A stretch of DNA of 64,000 nucleotides from Nesterenkonia sp. F (GTDB lineage Bacteria > Actinomycetota > Actinomycetes > Actinomycetales > Micrococcaceae), in contig NZ_AFRW01000012.1 in assembly GCF_000220985.1 (NCBI RefSeq), positions 1-64,000 on the forward strand, written 5' to 3'. Every line of letters starts with the position of its first letter. Position 1 is the stretch's first letter. The position numbers and the translations under genes are program-made. Shown here one piece after another: positions 47,352 through 55,709 of the stretch. The notes under the pieces are model-generated. The model saw only the letters and a list, made by a program, of their open reading frames with translations, searched no databases and was not told the origin of the DNA.

Positions 47352-47801
47352 TCACCCGGAGACGGCGCCGATGCCGCCGAGGATCATCCCCGCCACCAGC
47401 AGCCCGACCAGCAGCAGCACGGTGAGTGCGGCGCAGGGGCCGGCCCACCGGGAGTAGCCGGCCAGTCGGCGCCCGTGCCGGTCCCGCAGCGCCCCGGCGA
47501 GCAGCATGAACAGATCGATGACCGCCCAGGCGGCCGCCAGCGCGAGCAGCGTCTGGCCGAGGACGGCGCGCTCGAGGGCGAGCAGCAGCACGACGCCGGC
47601 CGCGGTGAGCAGAAGCTTGGCGGTGCCGACGGCGGGGCGGCCCAGGTAGAACCAGGCGAGGCCGAGCGGACCGAGCAGCAGCGCCAGACCCCAGGCGACC
47701 GGGAACCGCTTCGTCGAGATCGGCCGGTCGGCATGGGTGCGCCGATCCTCCTCGGTCCAGGTGTTGGCGTAGAGCTCGTCGAAGTCCCAGTCGTCGGCCA
47801 T
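47352..47801 (-). CDS. TM2-domain membrane protein
   Basis: A 149-residue protein. A hydrophilic N-terminus (WDFDELYANTWTEEDRR) precedes a TM2-like pair of helices with FPVAWGLALLLGPLGLAWFYLGRPAVGTAKLLL (aromatic Tyr-Leu-Gly turn), then two further hydrophobic segments. Function of the family is unknown. TAGGAT (47808-47813, minus strand) is 6 nt before the ATG, so leaderless. It converges on nothing obvious; its 3' end faces the siderophore-interacting protein gene 73 bp away. Confidence 0.8.
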   Translation of the reverse strand: MADDWDFDELYANTWTEEDRRTHADRPISTKRFPVAWGLALLLGPLGLAWFYLGRPAVGTAKLLLTAAGVVLLLALERAVLGQTLLALAAAWAVIDLFMLLAGALRDRHGRRLAGYSRWAGPCAALTVLLLVGLLVAGMILGGIGAVSG

Positions 47802-47952
47802 GGATCCATCCTAGAGGGACGAGCGGGGGTGCTTCCCGCCGGTCAGGCGCCGGGGCGTCCGTCGCCGAGCCGGGGTGATGGTAGTTTTGACCCGGGAGTC
47901 TGCCCGGCAGGCTCGCAGGTCCGACCACACTTTCCAGGACGGAGGAGCTGCC

Positions 47953-48810
47953 TTGTCACAGCACGGCGCAGGGCACACGCGCACCGCCCCTCGGCCGACG
48001 CTGTTCGACCTCATCAAGGTCGTGCTGCGTCTGGGGCCGAAGCAGATCAGCGACGAGATCCAGCTGGCGATCGGCCAGCTGAAGACCAAGGGCGTCACCG
48101 CCGGCGTCGCCGTCGGGCTCATGGTCGTCGGCCTGGTCTTCGTCACCTTCCTGATCGTGGCCCTGATCGTCGCCGCCGTCGGCGCCTTCGCCCTGATCTT
48201 CGACGTCTGGGCCGCCGCGCTGATCGTGGCCGGCATCTTCCTGCTGATCGCGCTGCTCTTCGCCCTCTTCGGCTATCTGCGGCTGAAGAAGGCGCTGCCG
48301 CTGCTGCCCGAGGACGCCATCCGCGGGCTGCGCCTGGACCTGGGCGTGGCGCGCGAGGGCAGCGGGTTCGATCCGAAGACTCTGGACCGCGAGGACGCCG
48401 AGCGGCGTCGGCGCAAGGAGGAGGCCAAGAAGGAGGCCGCCGAGCGGAAGAAGCGCGAGGCAGAGCAGACCGGCGAGGGTGCTCCGAAGAAGCCGCCGTA
48501 TCGCGAGCTGCTGCGACGGACGTCGCTGCGCCGCGACCACATCGGGTCGCTGCAGGACCAGGTCCGCGCGCGCCTCGACAAGGAGTCGCTGAAGGCCGAG
48601 CTGCGCGGCGCCGCCGGCTCCGCCCGACGCCGCTTCTCCGGCGCCGACGACTCCGACGGCGGGCGAGGCGCCGACTCGTCGGGCTCCGCCGAGTCCGGCG
48701 AGCGCGGCGGCGCGGCCGACTACGTGCAGGCCCGCTGGAAGCCGCTGGCGGTGCTGGGCGCCTCGACGGCCGCCGGAGCGGTCTTCCTGCGCGAGCTGAC
48801 CAAGAGATAG
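47953..48810 (+). CDS. Phage-holin-family (actinobacterial holin-X-like) membrane protein
   Basis: A 285-residue protein starting TTG at 47953 with GGAGGAG 5 nt upstream. Two TM helices at residues about 45-70 and 75-100 carry the pattern seen in actinobacterial proteins labelled phage holin family, DUF1469-like (LFDLIKVVLRLGPKQISDEIQLAIGQLKTKG, then VGLMVVGLVFVTFLIVALI). The rest is a charged coiled coil (EDAERRRRKEEAKKEAAERKKREAE). It is not evidence of a prophage. Probably a membrane-associated housekeeping protein of unknown function. Confidence 0.7.
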   Translation: MSQHGAGHTRTAPRPTLFDLIKVVLRLGPKQISDEIQLAIGQLKTKGVTAGVAVGLMVVGLVFVTFLIVALIVAAVGAFALIFDVWAAALIVAGIFLLIALLFALFGYLRLKKALPLLPEDAIRGLRLDLGVAREGSGFDPKTLDREDAERRRRKEEAKKEAAERKKREAEQTGEGAPKKPPYRELLRRTSLRRDHIGSLQDQVRARLDKESLKAELRGAAGSARRRFSGADDSDGGRGADSSGSAESGERGGAADYVQARWKPLAVLGASTAAGAVFLRELTKR

Positions 48811-48887
48811 ATCGCCGTGCGGCATTCGGCGCGCCGCGATCTCCGCCGGCGAGCCGGAGCCTCGCCGATCCGACCGACGAGGAGACC

Positions 48888-49541
48888 GTGCGACTGATCG
48901 GCGCCGGAACCCGGGAGGGTTTCGACTACACCGTGCGCAGGACGTTCTGGACGGTGCCGAACATCGTCACCGTCCTGCGGTTCCTGCTCGTGCCGGTCTT
49001 CATCCAGCTGGCCCTGACCGAGGAGCTGGTGGCGGCCTTCGTGGTGCTGGTCGTCCTCGGCGGCACCGACTGGATCGACGGCTGGATCGCCCGGCGCTTC
49101 GACCAGCACTCCACCGTCGGCCGCTGGCTGGATCCGCTGGCCGATCGGCTCTCGGTGGCGATCGTGGCGGTGACCCTGGTCGCCGTCGACATCGCACCGC
49201 TGTGGTTCGTCCTCAGCATCCTCGTCCCCGACGCGGTGCTGGCGATCAATGCGGCGGTGCTCTTCGCCGGCTCCCCGGAGCTTGCGGTGACTGCGCTGGG
49301 CAAGGTGCGCACCGCCGTGCTGATGGTCGGCGCCCCGCTGGTGCTGCTCGCCCGCGCCGAGGTGCTGGCCGGCACGGAGTGGACGCCGATCGCGGAGAGC
49401 GTGCTGGCCGCGGGGTGTCTGATGCACATCCTGGCCGCGGTCGACTATCTTCGACGTGCGCACCGTCAGGCGAGGCGGCTGCGCGCACAGGGGATCGACC
49501 CCCGGGACCGCTCCCGGTGGGTCGCGGGGGAGCAGACATGA
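48888..49541 (+). CDS. CDP-alcohol phosphatidyltransferase (PgsA-like)
   Basis: A 217-residue protein with a complete CDP-OH-P motif in TDWIDGWIARRFDQHSTVGRWLDPLADR (D-x2-DG-x2-AR-x8-G-x3-D-x3-D) and five or six TM helices. Such enzymes transfer a phosphatidyl group from CDP-diacylglycerol to glycerol phosphate, inositol phosphate or another alcohol; N-terminal TFWTVPNIVTVLRFLLVP matches the PgsA/cardiolipin-synthase group. GTG at 48888 has AGGAG nearby. It overlaps the next glycosyltransferase gene by 4 bp. Confidence 0.88.
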   Translation: MRLIGAGTREGFDYTVRRTFWTVPNIVTVLRFLLVPVFIQLALTEELVAAFVVLVVLGGTDWIDGWIARRFDQHSTVGRWLDPLADRLSVAIVAVTLVAVDIAPLWFVLSILVPDAVLAINAAVLFAGSPELAVTALGKVRTAVLMVGAPLVLLARAEVLAGTEWTPIAESVLAAGCLMHILAAVDYLRRAHRQARRLRAQGIDPRDRSRWVAGEQT

Positions 49542-50878
49542 CCACCCCGCGGCATGCCCGCCCGTCGTCGCCCGCCGCCGTCCGTCGTCGCCCAGGAGGA
49601 CAGGACCCGCTGATGCCCAGCACCGAGCCGAGCCCCGAGACCCCCTCCGACCAGTCCGCCGTCGACCCCTCGGCGGTCGACGGCGCCGCCGCGCGTCCGC
49701 TGCGCATCCTCATCGCCGCCGACACCTACCCGCCCGACGTCAACGGCGCGGCGGTGTTCTGCCAGCGGCTGGCCCGGCACATGGCCGCGGCCGGCCATGA
49801 GGTCCACGTCGCGGCCGCCCGCAACACTGCGGGGCCGGGCGTCGTGGAGGAGACCCCGGAGGCGAGCGTCCACCGATTCCGCTCCCACAAGGCCCCGACC
49901 CACGAGTACTACCGGCTGTGCCTGCCCTGGCAGGTCGAGCCGGCGATGGACCGGCTCCTCGCCGAGATCCGGCCCGACGTGGTGCACGTGCAGTGCCATT
50001 ACATGATCGGCAAGGCCGCCCTCGAGGCGGCTGAGCGGCGGCGGATCCGGACCATCGCCACCAACCACTTCATGCCGGAGAACCTGGATCCGTTCCTGCC
50101 GTTCCCGGGGTGGTTCCGCCGGATCGTCGCGGAGAACTCCTGGCGGGACATGTCGCGGCTGATGGGCAAAGCCTCGGTGGTGACCACGCCGACGCCGCTG
50201 GCGGCCGAGACCATGAAGCGTCGGGCCGGGTTCCAGCGGGTGCTGCCGCTCTCCAACGGCATCGACGTCGACCACTACAGCCTGCGGGAGGGCGAGACGG
50301 TCCAGCCGCATCCGCGGCCGACGGTGCTCTTCGTCGGTCGGCTGGCGGTGGAGAAGCACGTCGACGTGCTGATCGACGCCGTCGCGCAGACGGACCCGGC
50401 GCTGGACATCGGCCTGGAGATCGTCGGCGACGGCGAGCAGCGCGACCGCCTGGCCGGGCAGATCGAACGCCTGGGCCTCGGCGACCGGGTGCATCTGCGC
50501 GGCCATGTCGACGACGACGAGCTCCGGCGCGCCTATATCCGTGCCGACGCGTTCTGCCAGCCCGGCACTGCCGAGCTGCAGTCGCTGGTCTCTTTGGAGG
50601 CGATGTCGGCGGCCCGACCGGTGATCCTCGCCGATGCGCTGGCGCTGCCGCATCTGGTCGAGGAAGGCCGCAACGGCCATCTGTTCGTCCCGGGCGACGT
50701 CGCCGACCTGGCTGCGAAGCTCGAGGATCTCTTCCGCCGCAGCCCCGAGGAGCGGGCGGAGATGGGGCGACACAGTCGCACCATGGCCCAGCGGCACTCC
50801 CAGGCGAAGACCATGGCGGCATTCGAACAGCTCTACCGCGGCGCAGACTGGGCCGAGCCCAACCGCCTCGGCTGCTGA
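49538..50878 (+). CDS. GT4-type glycosyltransferase
   Basis: A 446-residue glycosyltransferase family 4 (GT-B) protein: PPDVNGAAVFCQRLARHMAAAGHEVHV, VHVQCHYMIGKAAL, PLSNGIDVDHYSLRE, FVGRLAVEKHVDVLIDAV and the E-x7-E region AELQSLVSLEAMSAARPVI. Sequence resembles mannosyltransferases acting on phosphatidylinositol or diacylglycerol, which suits the phosphatidyltransferase gene upstream with ATGA overlap. The ATG at 49538 has GGGGAG 5 nt upstream; an ATG at 49613 would drop 25 residues. Acceptor unknown. Confidence 0.88.
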   Translation: MTTPRHARPSSPAAVRRRPGGQDPLMPSTEPSPETPSDQSAVDPSAVDGAAARPLRILIAADTYPPDVNGAAVFCQRLARHMAAAGHEVHVAAARNTAGPGVVEETPEASVHRFRSHKAPTHEYYRLCLPWQVEPAMDRLLAEIRPDVVHVQCHYMIGKAALEAAERRRIRTIATNHFMPENLDPFLPFPGWFRRIVAENSWRDMSRLMGKASVVTTPTPLAAETMKRRAGFQRVLPLSNGIDVDHYSLREGETVQPHPRPTVLFVGRLAVEKHVDVLIDAVAQTDPALDIGLEIVGDGEQRDRLAGQIERLGLGDRVHLRGHVDDDELRRAYIRADAFCQPGTAELQSLVSLEAMSAARPVILADALALPHLVEEGRNGHLFVPGDVADLAAKLEDLFRRSPEERAEMGRHSRTMAQRHSQAKTMAAFEQLYRGADWAEPNRLGC

Positions 50879-50970
50879 GAGGCGGGCGCCGAATCCGGAC
50901 GCCCGGGCATCGGCGATAGGATGGTCCCCGGCCGTCCCGGCTGTGCGTCCTCGGCGCACGATGCGGCCGC

Positions 50971-51044
50971 GGGGCGTTAGCTCAGCAGGTCAGAGCAGAG
51001 GACTCATAATCCTTTGGTCGCGGGTTCAAGTCCCGCACGCCCCA
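50971..51044 (+). tRNA. tRNA with CAT anticodon (tRNA-Ile2 more likely than elongator Met)
   Basis: A cloverleaf with acceptor GGGGCGT/ACGCCCC, D arm, anticodon loop CTCATAA with CAT at 51005-51007, variable loop TGGTC, T arm CGGGT/CCCG type and A73 followed by genomic CC. The GACTCATAATCC plus TTTGGTCGC pattern resembles the lysidine-modified tRNA-Ile2 of E. coli. Elongator tRNA-Met cannot be ruled out. It overlaps the 3' end of the methyltransferase gene on the minus strand by about 19 bp. Confidence 0.85.
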
Positions 51045-51985
51045 CCGACTTCCGCCGCGTCGCGGGCTCGCCCCCGGCGGGCGCCGTCCGCCGGATCCCG
51101 CACCAGGACGTCGACGTGGTCGATCCGCAGCCGCAGGGCGCCGGAGCGGATCTGCGCCAGGCGGGCCTCGCCCCAGCGCCGCGCCCGGTCGGGATCGGAC
51201 GCGGTCTCGTCCCTCGCGCCGGGTGCTGCGGAGGACTCTCCGGCCAGCTGCTCGGCGGCGGCCCTGGCGCGGTCCGGAACGAGCTGTTCCAGCAGCGCGG
51301 CGTCGTCGCCGACGGCTGCGTCGAGGATCCAAGGCGTCCCCAGGCGGTCGACGAGGAGCCCACGAGCCTGTGCGGCCTGCTCCAGCGTCGCGGCGGCCTG
51401 CGGTCCGCAGCGGCCCCCGCGGCGCTGATGCCGGTCGAAGGCTCCGGAGACCAGATGATCGTCGGGATGCGGCGGGTCGGCGGTCATCGCTCCGGTGACC
51501 GTCAGCGCGAGCAGCATCGGCGTCCGGTGACGCGCGGTTCCGGCGACCAGCCGGTCGATCTGCGCGGCGGTGAGCAGATCCAGCAGGGCCGAGGCGATGA
51601 CCAGCGTCGGGGTCTGCGCGGCCGTGAGGATCGCGTCGAGACCCGCGACGTCGTCGCAGCGGGTGCTGATCGGACCGGTCGCGCCGCGCGCACGGAGTCG
51701 GCGCGCCGTGGCGGCGAGCAGCTCGGGGTCGTGGTCCAGCAGCACCCACTCCTCGTCGCCGGCCAGCTGATCCTGCAGCCAGCGTCCGCCGGAGCCGGTG
51801 CCGCAGCCGACGTCGACGATGCGGCCGGGACGTCGAGCGGACAGCAGATCGGCGACGGGGCCGCGCGTGGACTCGCGGGCCGCGGCATCGGCGGCCTCGC
51901 GCAGCGTGAGCCAGTCGGCGCTGATGCGCTCGGCGGGCGCGTCGGCATCGGGATCCGTCACGGGCCCGGAATGCGGGTCGATCAT
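51026..51985 (-). CDS. SAM-dependent class I methyltransferase
   Basis: A 319-residue Rossmann methyltransferase. Motif I VDVGCGTGSGGRWL binds SAM, DHDPEL holds the Asp of the second strand, and the DVAGLD and LVIASALLDLL segments follow. The start is uncertain: ATG at 51985 overlaps the glycosyltransferase stop (ATGA), while an ATG at 52036 is 6 nt from TAGGCT (52043-52048) and would add 17 residues with an internal promoter. The 3' end runs into the tRNA on the other strand. Last gene of the minus-strand arm of the pterin-like cluster. Confidence 0.85.
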   Translation of the reverse strand: MIDPHSGPVTDPDADAPAERISADWLTLREAADAAARESTRGPVADLLSARRPGRIVDVGCGTGSGGRWLQDQLAGDEEWVLLDHDPELLAATARRLRARGATGPISTRCDDVAGLDAILTAAQTPTLVIASALLDLLTAAQIDRLVAGTARHRTPMLLALTVTGAMTADPPHPDDHLVSGAFDRHQRRGGRCGPQAAATLEQAAQARGLLVDRLGTPWILDAAVGDDAALLEQLVPDRARAAAEQLAGESSAAPGARDETASDPDRARRWGEARLAQIRSGALRLRIDHVDVLVRDPADGARRGRARDAAEVGGACGT

Positions 51986-53166
51986 CGTGCCACGCTCCGG
52001 ATCAGGGTCTGCCAGTCTGCTGCGGTCCGTGTCCATGGCTGAAGCCTATCCGCCCGCCTCCGGGCGGTCTCGGCCCATCGGCGGCGCAGCGTCGGATCGT
52101 CGAGCCAGGCGCGCAGCTGCGCTGTCCATTGCCGGGGGTCCCGGGGATCGCAGGCGGCTCCGGCGTCGCCCAGGGCCTCCTCCGCGCCGGTGCCGGCCGA
52201 GACGACGCCGGCGACGCCGTGGGCGCAGGCTTCGGTGACCACCATCCCGAACGTCTCGGTCCAGGAGGGGAGCAGCAGCAGGTCCGTGTGCTCCCAGAGC
52301 CCGGGCATCGCCTCGGGAGGCAGCGCCCCGCGGTGGTCGACGCGTCCGGGCAGGCGTCGACGCAGCTCAGCCAGCACGAAGGCTCCTGCGGCAGTCTCGG
52401 CTCCGGGGCCGGCGAGCTGGAGGACCCATTCGCGGTCGAGCAGGGGTTCCAGGGCCTCGCCGAGGAGCCGATGATTCTTCCGCGGGGTGAAGGAGGCGGC
52501 CATCGTCAGTCGCGGAGGCCGGGACGCAGACCGCCGGCGAGCGGAGGCCTCGGCGCCGGAGGCTGCGCCCGACGTCGATCGTGTCGCGCCGGGGGAGATG
52601 ACCTCGACGGCGCGGCGTCCGTGCCGCCGACGGATCTCCTCGGCGGCCCACCGGCTCGTGGCCACCACGCGACGAGCCTGCCGCACCGCCCGCCCCTCGG
52701 CGGCGTCCAGCCCGGCGGACTCCGGACCGGCTTCGACGGCCAGCGGCAGGTGCACCAGCAGGACGTCCGCGTCGGGATCGGCACTGTTGTCGGCACTGTC
52801 GTCGGAACTGTCGGCAGCACCATCGGCGGCACCGTCGGCGGAGAACAGCTCGGGCAGTCCGCCGCCGATGAGCCCGTCGACGACCACCGGCTGACGCCCG
52901 ACCTGGTCATGGACCGCGGAGAGCTGTGCGTGCAGCTCCCGCCGTGCCGACTCGTCGGGGCACGGCCAGGCGCCGGAGACCTCGACGCGATGGACGTCGA
53001 GGCCGTGATGCGCCAGGGCGGCGATCACCTGCTCGTTGTACACCGCGCCGCCGCTGGGTGCCGGCAGCCGCGGCTGCACCCAGATCACCCCGCCGGGCGA
53101 AGGCCGGCTCGGGTCGTCGTGCCGGTCGGAGCCGACGTCCTCGGGCGAGCAGCGTGCAGTGCTCAC
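51982..53166 (-). CDS. GT4-type glycosyltransferase of the pterin-like cluster
   Basis: A 394-residue GT-B glycosyltransferase: N-terminal VQPRLPAPSGGAVYNEQVIAAL, ending with LLLPSWTETFGMVVTEACAHGVAGVVSAGTGAEEA (E-x7-E donor site). There is a low-complexity Asp/Ser insertion at about 115-135. It starts with GTG at 53166, overlapping the PTPS-like stop by 4 bp (GTGA), and overlaps the methyltransferase start at its 3' end. It probably glycosylates the product of the PTPS-like step. Confidence 0.87.
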   Translation of the reverse strand: MSTARCSPEDVGSDRHDDPSRPSPGGVIWVQPRLPAPSGGAVYNEQVIAALAHHGLDVHRVEVSGAWPCPDESARRELHAQLSAVHDQVGRQPVVVDGLIGGGLPELFSADGAADGAADSSDDSADNSADPDADVLLVHLPLAVEAGPESAGLDAAEGRAVRQARRVVATSRWAAEEIRRRHGRRAVEVISPGATRSTSGAASGAEASARRRSASRPPRLTMAASFTPRKNHRLLGEALEPLLDREWVLQLAGPGAETAAGAFVLAELRRRLPGRVDHRGALPPEAMPGLWEHTDLLLLPSWTETFGMVVTEACAHGVAGVVSAGTGAEEALGDAGAACDPRDPRQWTAQLRAWLDDPTLRRRWAETARRRADRLQPWTRTAADWQTLIRSVAR

Positions 53167-53561
53167 AGCTCGACCCGTACTGCGGCACGGGCCTGCGGAT
53201 TCTCCTCGGCGGCGACCTCGAGGGCGAGCAGCCCGTGGTCGCTCGGCAGCGCCTCGGCCAGCTTCTCGGCGATATGGACGATGATCCGCTCGGTCGTGCT
53301 GGCCGTGCCGGTGAAGGCCGGGTGCTCGTCGAGGTTGCGGTGCCGCAGCGGATCCAGCACGACTGAGAGCAGATCCGAAGCGGCCCCGATGTCCATGACG
53401 ACTCCGTGGGGATCGAGCTGAGTGCGTTCGAAGGTCGCGTGGACATGCAGAGTGGCGCCGTGCAGCCGCTGCGCGGGACCGAAGAACGGGTCGTCGAGAC
53501 TGTGCGCGATCATGATGTGATCATCGACGGTCAGGCGGTGGTGGGCGATGCGTCGAGGCAT
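53163..53561 (-). CDS. 6-pyruvoyl-tetrahydropterin synthase (PTPS/QueD)-like protein
   Basis: A 132-residue tunnelling-fold protein. The hallmarks of PTPS/QueD are recognisable but changed: DDHIMIAHSL (first Zn His20), FFGPAQRLHGATLHV where the usual HGH is HGA (Ala36) and the catalytic Cys before it is absent, LDEH, STTERI (substrate Glu91) and a final E-x-x-x-A-V-R-V. Length and topology are normal. The start ATG 53561 has GGAGG upstream. It overlaps the glycosyltransferase by 4 bp. Chemistry must differ from QueD or pterin synthase; the substrate is presumably a GTP-derived pyrimidine or pterin. Confidence 0.85.
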   Translation of the reverse strand: MPRRIAHHRLTVDDHIMIAHSLDDPFFGPAQRLHGATLHVHATFERTQLDPHGVVMDIGAASDLLSVVLDPLRHRNLDEHPAFTGTASTTERIIVHIAEKLAEALPSDHGLLALEVAAEENPQARAAVRVEL

Positions 53562-53632
53562 CCGGACCTCCTTCGGGTCGAGCGGGACGGGGCCGTCCAC
53601 GGGTCGTGCTCGTGTCACGTGGTCGGACGTCG

Positions 53633-54733
53633 TCACCTCATGTGGTCGATGACATGGCAGAGGGTCGAGGCCCAGGCGGGATCTCCGGCGCCCAGCGCGT
53701 CCATCACGGTCGGCAGCTCCTCCAGCGGCGAGCGGCCGGTCAGCAGCGCGTCGCAGCGGGCGTCGAGCATCCCCAGCGCCAGGCTCAGCCGCTGCCGCCG
53801 GCTGCGTCGCGCCCGACGCGGTGGAGCGACCTCGCCGACCTGGGAGGCGAGGAGCCGCAGACGACGGGCGTGGAAGTCTGCTCCCAGCGGCACGACCGGC
53901 GCTGTGCGGCCGAACCATGACTGCTCCACGACGACGGCGTCGTCGCCGGCCAGCCGCAGCGCCGCGGCCAGCCCGTCCTCCGTCGCCGAGGCATGGAAGA
54001 CCACGTCGACGTCGCCGACCGCCTCCTCGGGAGTCGTCGCCTCCAGCCCGAGCCGACGGGCCAGGCCCCGGCGGTCCCCGTCGACGTCGATCACCTGCAG
54101 CCGCTCGGGCCCCAGGGAGGAGGCCAGCAGAGCCGTGGTGAGGCCGACGAGACCGGCGCCGACGATGCAGAGGCGGTCGCCGAGCGTCGCCGGCGCCTCC
54201 CAGATCGCGTTGAGTGCCGGCTCGGCGATGCCGGCCAGCAGCGCCCGGTCGGCGGGGCAGTCCTCCGGCAGCGGGTGGCAGTCGGCGGCGGGCACCACGA
54301 GGTGGTCGCGGTGTCCTCCGAGGCAGAAGACCGTCCGGCCGATCAGCTGCTCGGCCTCGGGGCCCACCCCTGCTCGGACCACGCCGACGGCCAGATAGCC
54401 GTGGCTCACCGGATGGGGCAGATCGCCGAGCTGCAGCGGCGCACGCATCCGGGACGCCATCGTCTCGGGCACCTCTCCGCGGTGGATCAGCGTCTCGGTG
54501 CCGCGGGAGACGCCGCTGAGCAGCGTCTCGACGAGCACTTCGCCGGGACCCGGCTCGGGCACCGGTGCTCGGCGGATCTCGCCGCGTCCCGGGGCGACGG
54601 TCCAGTACTGGCGGCTGAGCGGGGTGCGGGAGGAGGGCATGTCGGAGGGCGCGTCGGGATCTGCGTCGGAGGCCTGCCCCGAGGCGGACCGGGAGGCCGT
54701 GGGGCGGCCGGAGCGGAACGTGCCGAGGTCCAT
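53633..54733 (-). CDS. Medium-chain dehydrogenase/reductase (MDR) family oxidoreductase
   Basis: A 366-residue MDR protein. N-terminal catalytic domain PEPGPGEVLVETLLSGVSRGTE, then a Rossmann domain LCIVGAGLVGLTTALLASSLG with DVDGDRR (NAD(H)-preferring Asp). The classical Zn ligands (GHE motif, structural Cys cluster) are missing; SRGTE and EPALNAI resemble the BchC/sorbitol-like subfamily. The ATG at 54733 is 6 nt from CAGGAT (54740-54745), and is the first gene of the minus-strand arm. Upstream low-complexity residues belong to an in-frame extension and are excluded. The real product end is 72 bp before the PTPS-like start. Confidence 0.82.
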   Translation of the reverse strand: MDLGTFRSGRPTASRSASGQASDADPDAPSDMPSSRTPLSRQYWTVAPGRGEIRRAPVPEPGPGEVLVETLLSGVSRGTETLIHRGEVPETMASRMRAPLQLGDLPHPVSHGYLAVGVVRAGVGPEAEQLIGRTVFCLGGHRDHLVVPAADCHPLPEDCPADRALLAGIAEPALNAIWEAPATLGDRLCIVGAGLVGLTTALLASSLGPERLQVIDVDGDRRGLARRLGLEATTPEEAVGDVDVVFHASATEDGLAAALRLAGDDAVVVEQSWFGRTAPVVPLGADFHARRLRLLASQVGEVAPPRRARRSRRQRLSLALGMLDARCDALLTGRSPLEELPTVMDALGAGDPAWASTLCHVIDHMR

Positions 54734-54806
54734 AGCCGTATCCTGCCATGTCTTCCCCGCCGGGAGGGGCTGTGACCGGCGTCGACGGGGCTCTAGGATC
54801 GCCGCC
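54734..54806. promoter_or_regulatory. Divergent leaderless promoters of the pterin-like cluster
   Basis: In a 73-bp gap, CAGGAT (54740-54745, minus strand) lies 6 nt from the dehydrogenase ATG and TAGGAT (54794-54799, plus strand) 7 nt from the phosphatidyltransferase ATG. The two arms therefore start from closely spaced promoters and may share one regulator. Confidence 0.55.
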
Positions 54807-55649
54807 ATGGAGCCGACAGTCGGGAGAGCACGCGGCCTGGCGCCGGTGCTGGGGGCCGCTGCGGTGCTGCTCGGCGGGATGACGCTGTCGGGCGATCCGC
54901 TGGCCGCGATCTTCGACCAGGGGCCGACGTCCCCGGGAGGCGTCTCCGGCGGCGAGGGAGATGGCTTCCCCCGGACGGCGGTGCTCGGCGGGCTGCTCGT
55001 CTTCGGGCTGTGTCAGCGGCACGCGCTCGTCGGCGCCGCCCCCTTCCGTGCGGCTGATGCGGTGACATTGCTGCGCACCACGCTGCTGGGACTGTTCGTC
55101 GCCGTGCTGATCCGACGGCTCCTCGCCGAGACGGCTCCGTCCGAGCACCTGGTGCTCTCCTGGTCGGCGGTGGCGCTCGCCGTCGTGATCCTGCTGCTGG
55201 ACGGGGCCGACGGTGCCGTGGCCCGGGCCTGCGGCGGGGGCACGACGGCCGGACGTCACTACGACGACATCGCCGACGCCGTCGTGCTGCTCGTGCTCGC
55301 CGCGGCCGCGGGCGGACTGCTGGAGTGGTGGGCGGTGCTGGCCGGGGCGGCCAAGCCGCTGTTCGCCCTCGGCGGGCGGTTCCGCAGTCGATGGCGCGGT
55401 GCACTGCGTCCCAGCGGCCTGCGGCGGGCGCTGGGCACGGCGCCGGGGGCGCTGCTGCTGGCGGCGATCGCGCCCCTGCCGTGGGAGGACTGGACGCGCT
55501 GGTTCTGCGGAACCGACGCCTCTCCGTCGACGGACCCGGCGGACGGGCGTCTGGTCGCCGCGGGGCTGGCGGTGCTGCTCGTCGCGGTCTCCTTCGGCCG
55601 GGACATCGCTGATCTGGAGCGGAGGGCCGTCGGACCGGGGCGCGGCTGA
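54807..55649 (+). CDS. CDP-alcohol phosphatidyltransferase of the pterin-like cluster
   Basis: A 280-residue multi-pass protein. The CDP-OH-P motif LDGADGAVARACGGGTTAGRHYDDIAD (D-x2-DG-x2-AR-x8-G-x3-D-x3-D) lies at about residues 132-160. TM helices precede and follow. It differs from the PgsA-like protein at 48888, with longer N-terminal helices and a C-terminal soluble loop, so the alcohol acceptor is probably different. It could attach a lipid or an alcohol phosphate to the cluster product. The TAGGAT box sets the start. 60 bp upstream of a glycosyltransferase gene. Confidence 0.85.
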   Translation: MEPTVGRARGLAPVLGAAAVLLGGMTLSGDPLAAIFDQGPTSPGGVSGGEGDGFPRTAVLGGLLVFGLCQRHALVGAAPFRAADAVTLLRTTLLGLFVAVLIRRLLAETAPSEHLVLSWSAVALAVVILLLDGADGAVARACGGGTTAGRHYDDIADAVVLLVLAAAAGGLLEWWAVLAGAAKPLFALGGRFRSRWRGALRPSGLRRALGTAPGALLLAAIAPLPWEDWTRWFCGTDASPSTDPADGRLVAAGLAVLLVAVSFGRDIADLERRAVGPGRG

Positions 55650-55709
55650 CCACACACCGGTCCACACGGCGCTCCACGCTGTTGCGCAGGCAGTTGGCAC
55701 AATGGCGGT

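Noticed and set aside
47953-48810. Prophage remnant suggested by a holin-like protein
   Set aside because: The holin label in actinobacteria covers a common housekeeping membrane protein, and no other phage gene is near.
50971-51044. Firm call of initiator tRNA-Met
   Set aside because: The initiator lacks the first acceptor base pair and has three G-C pairs in the anticodon stem; this tRNA has a paired 1-72 and a different stem. It is Ile2 or elongator Met.
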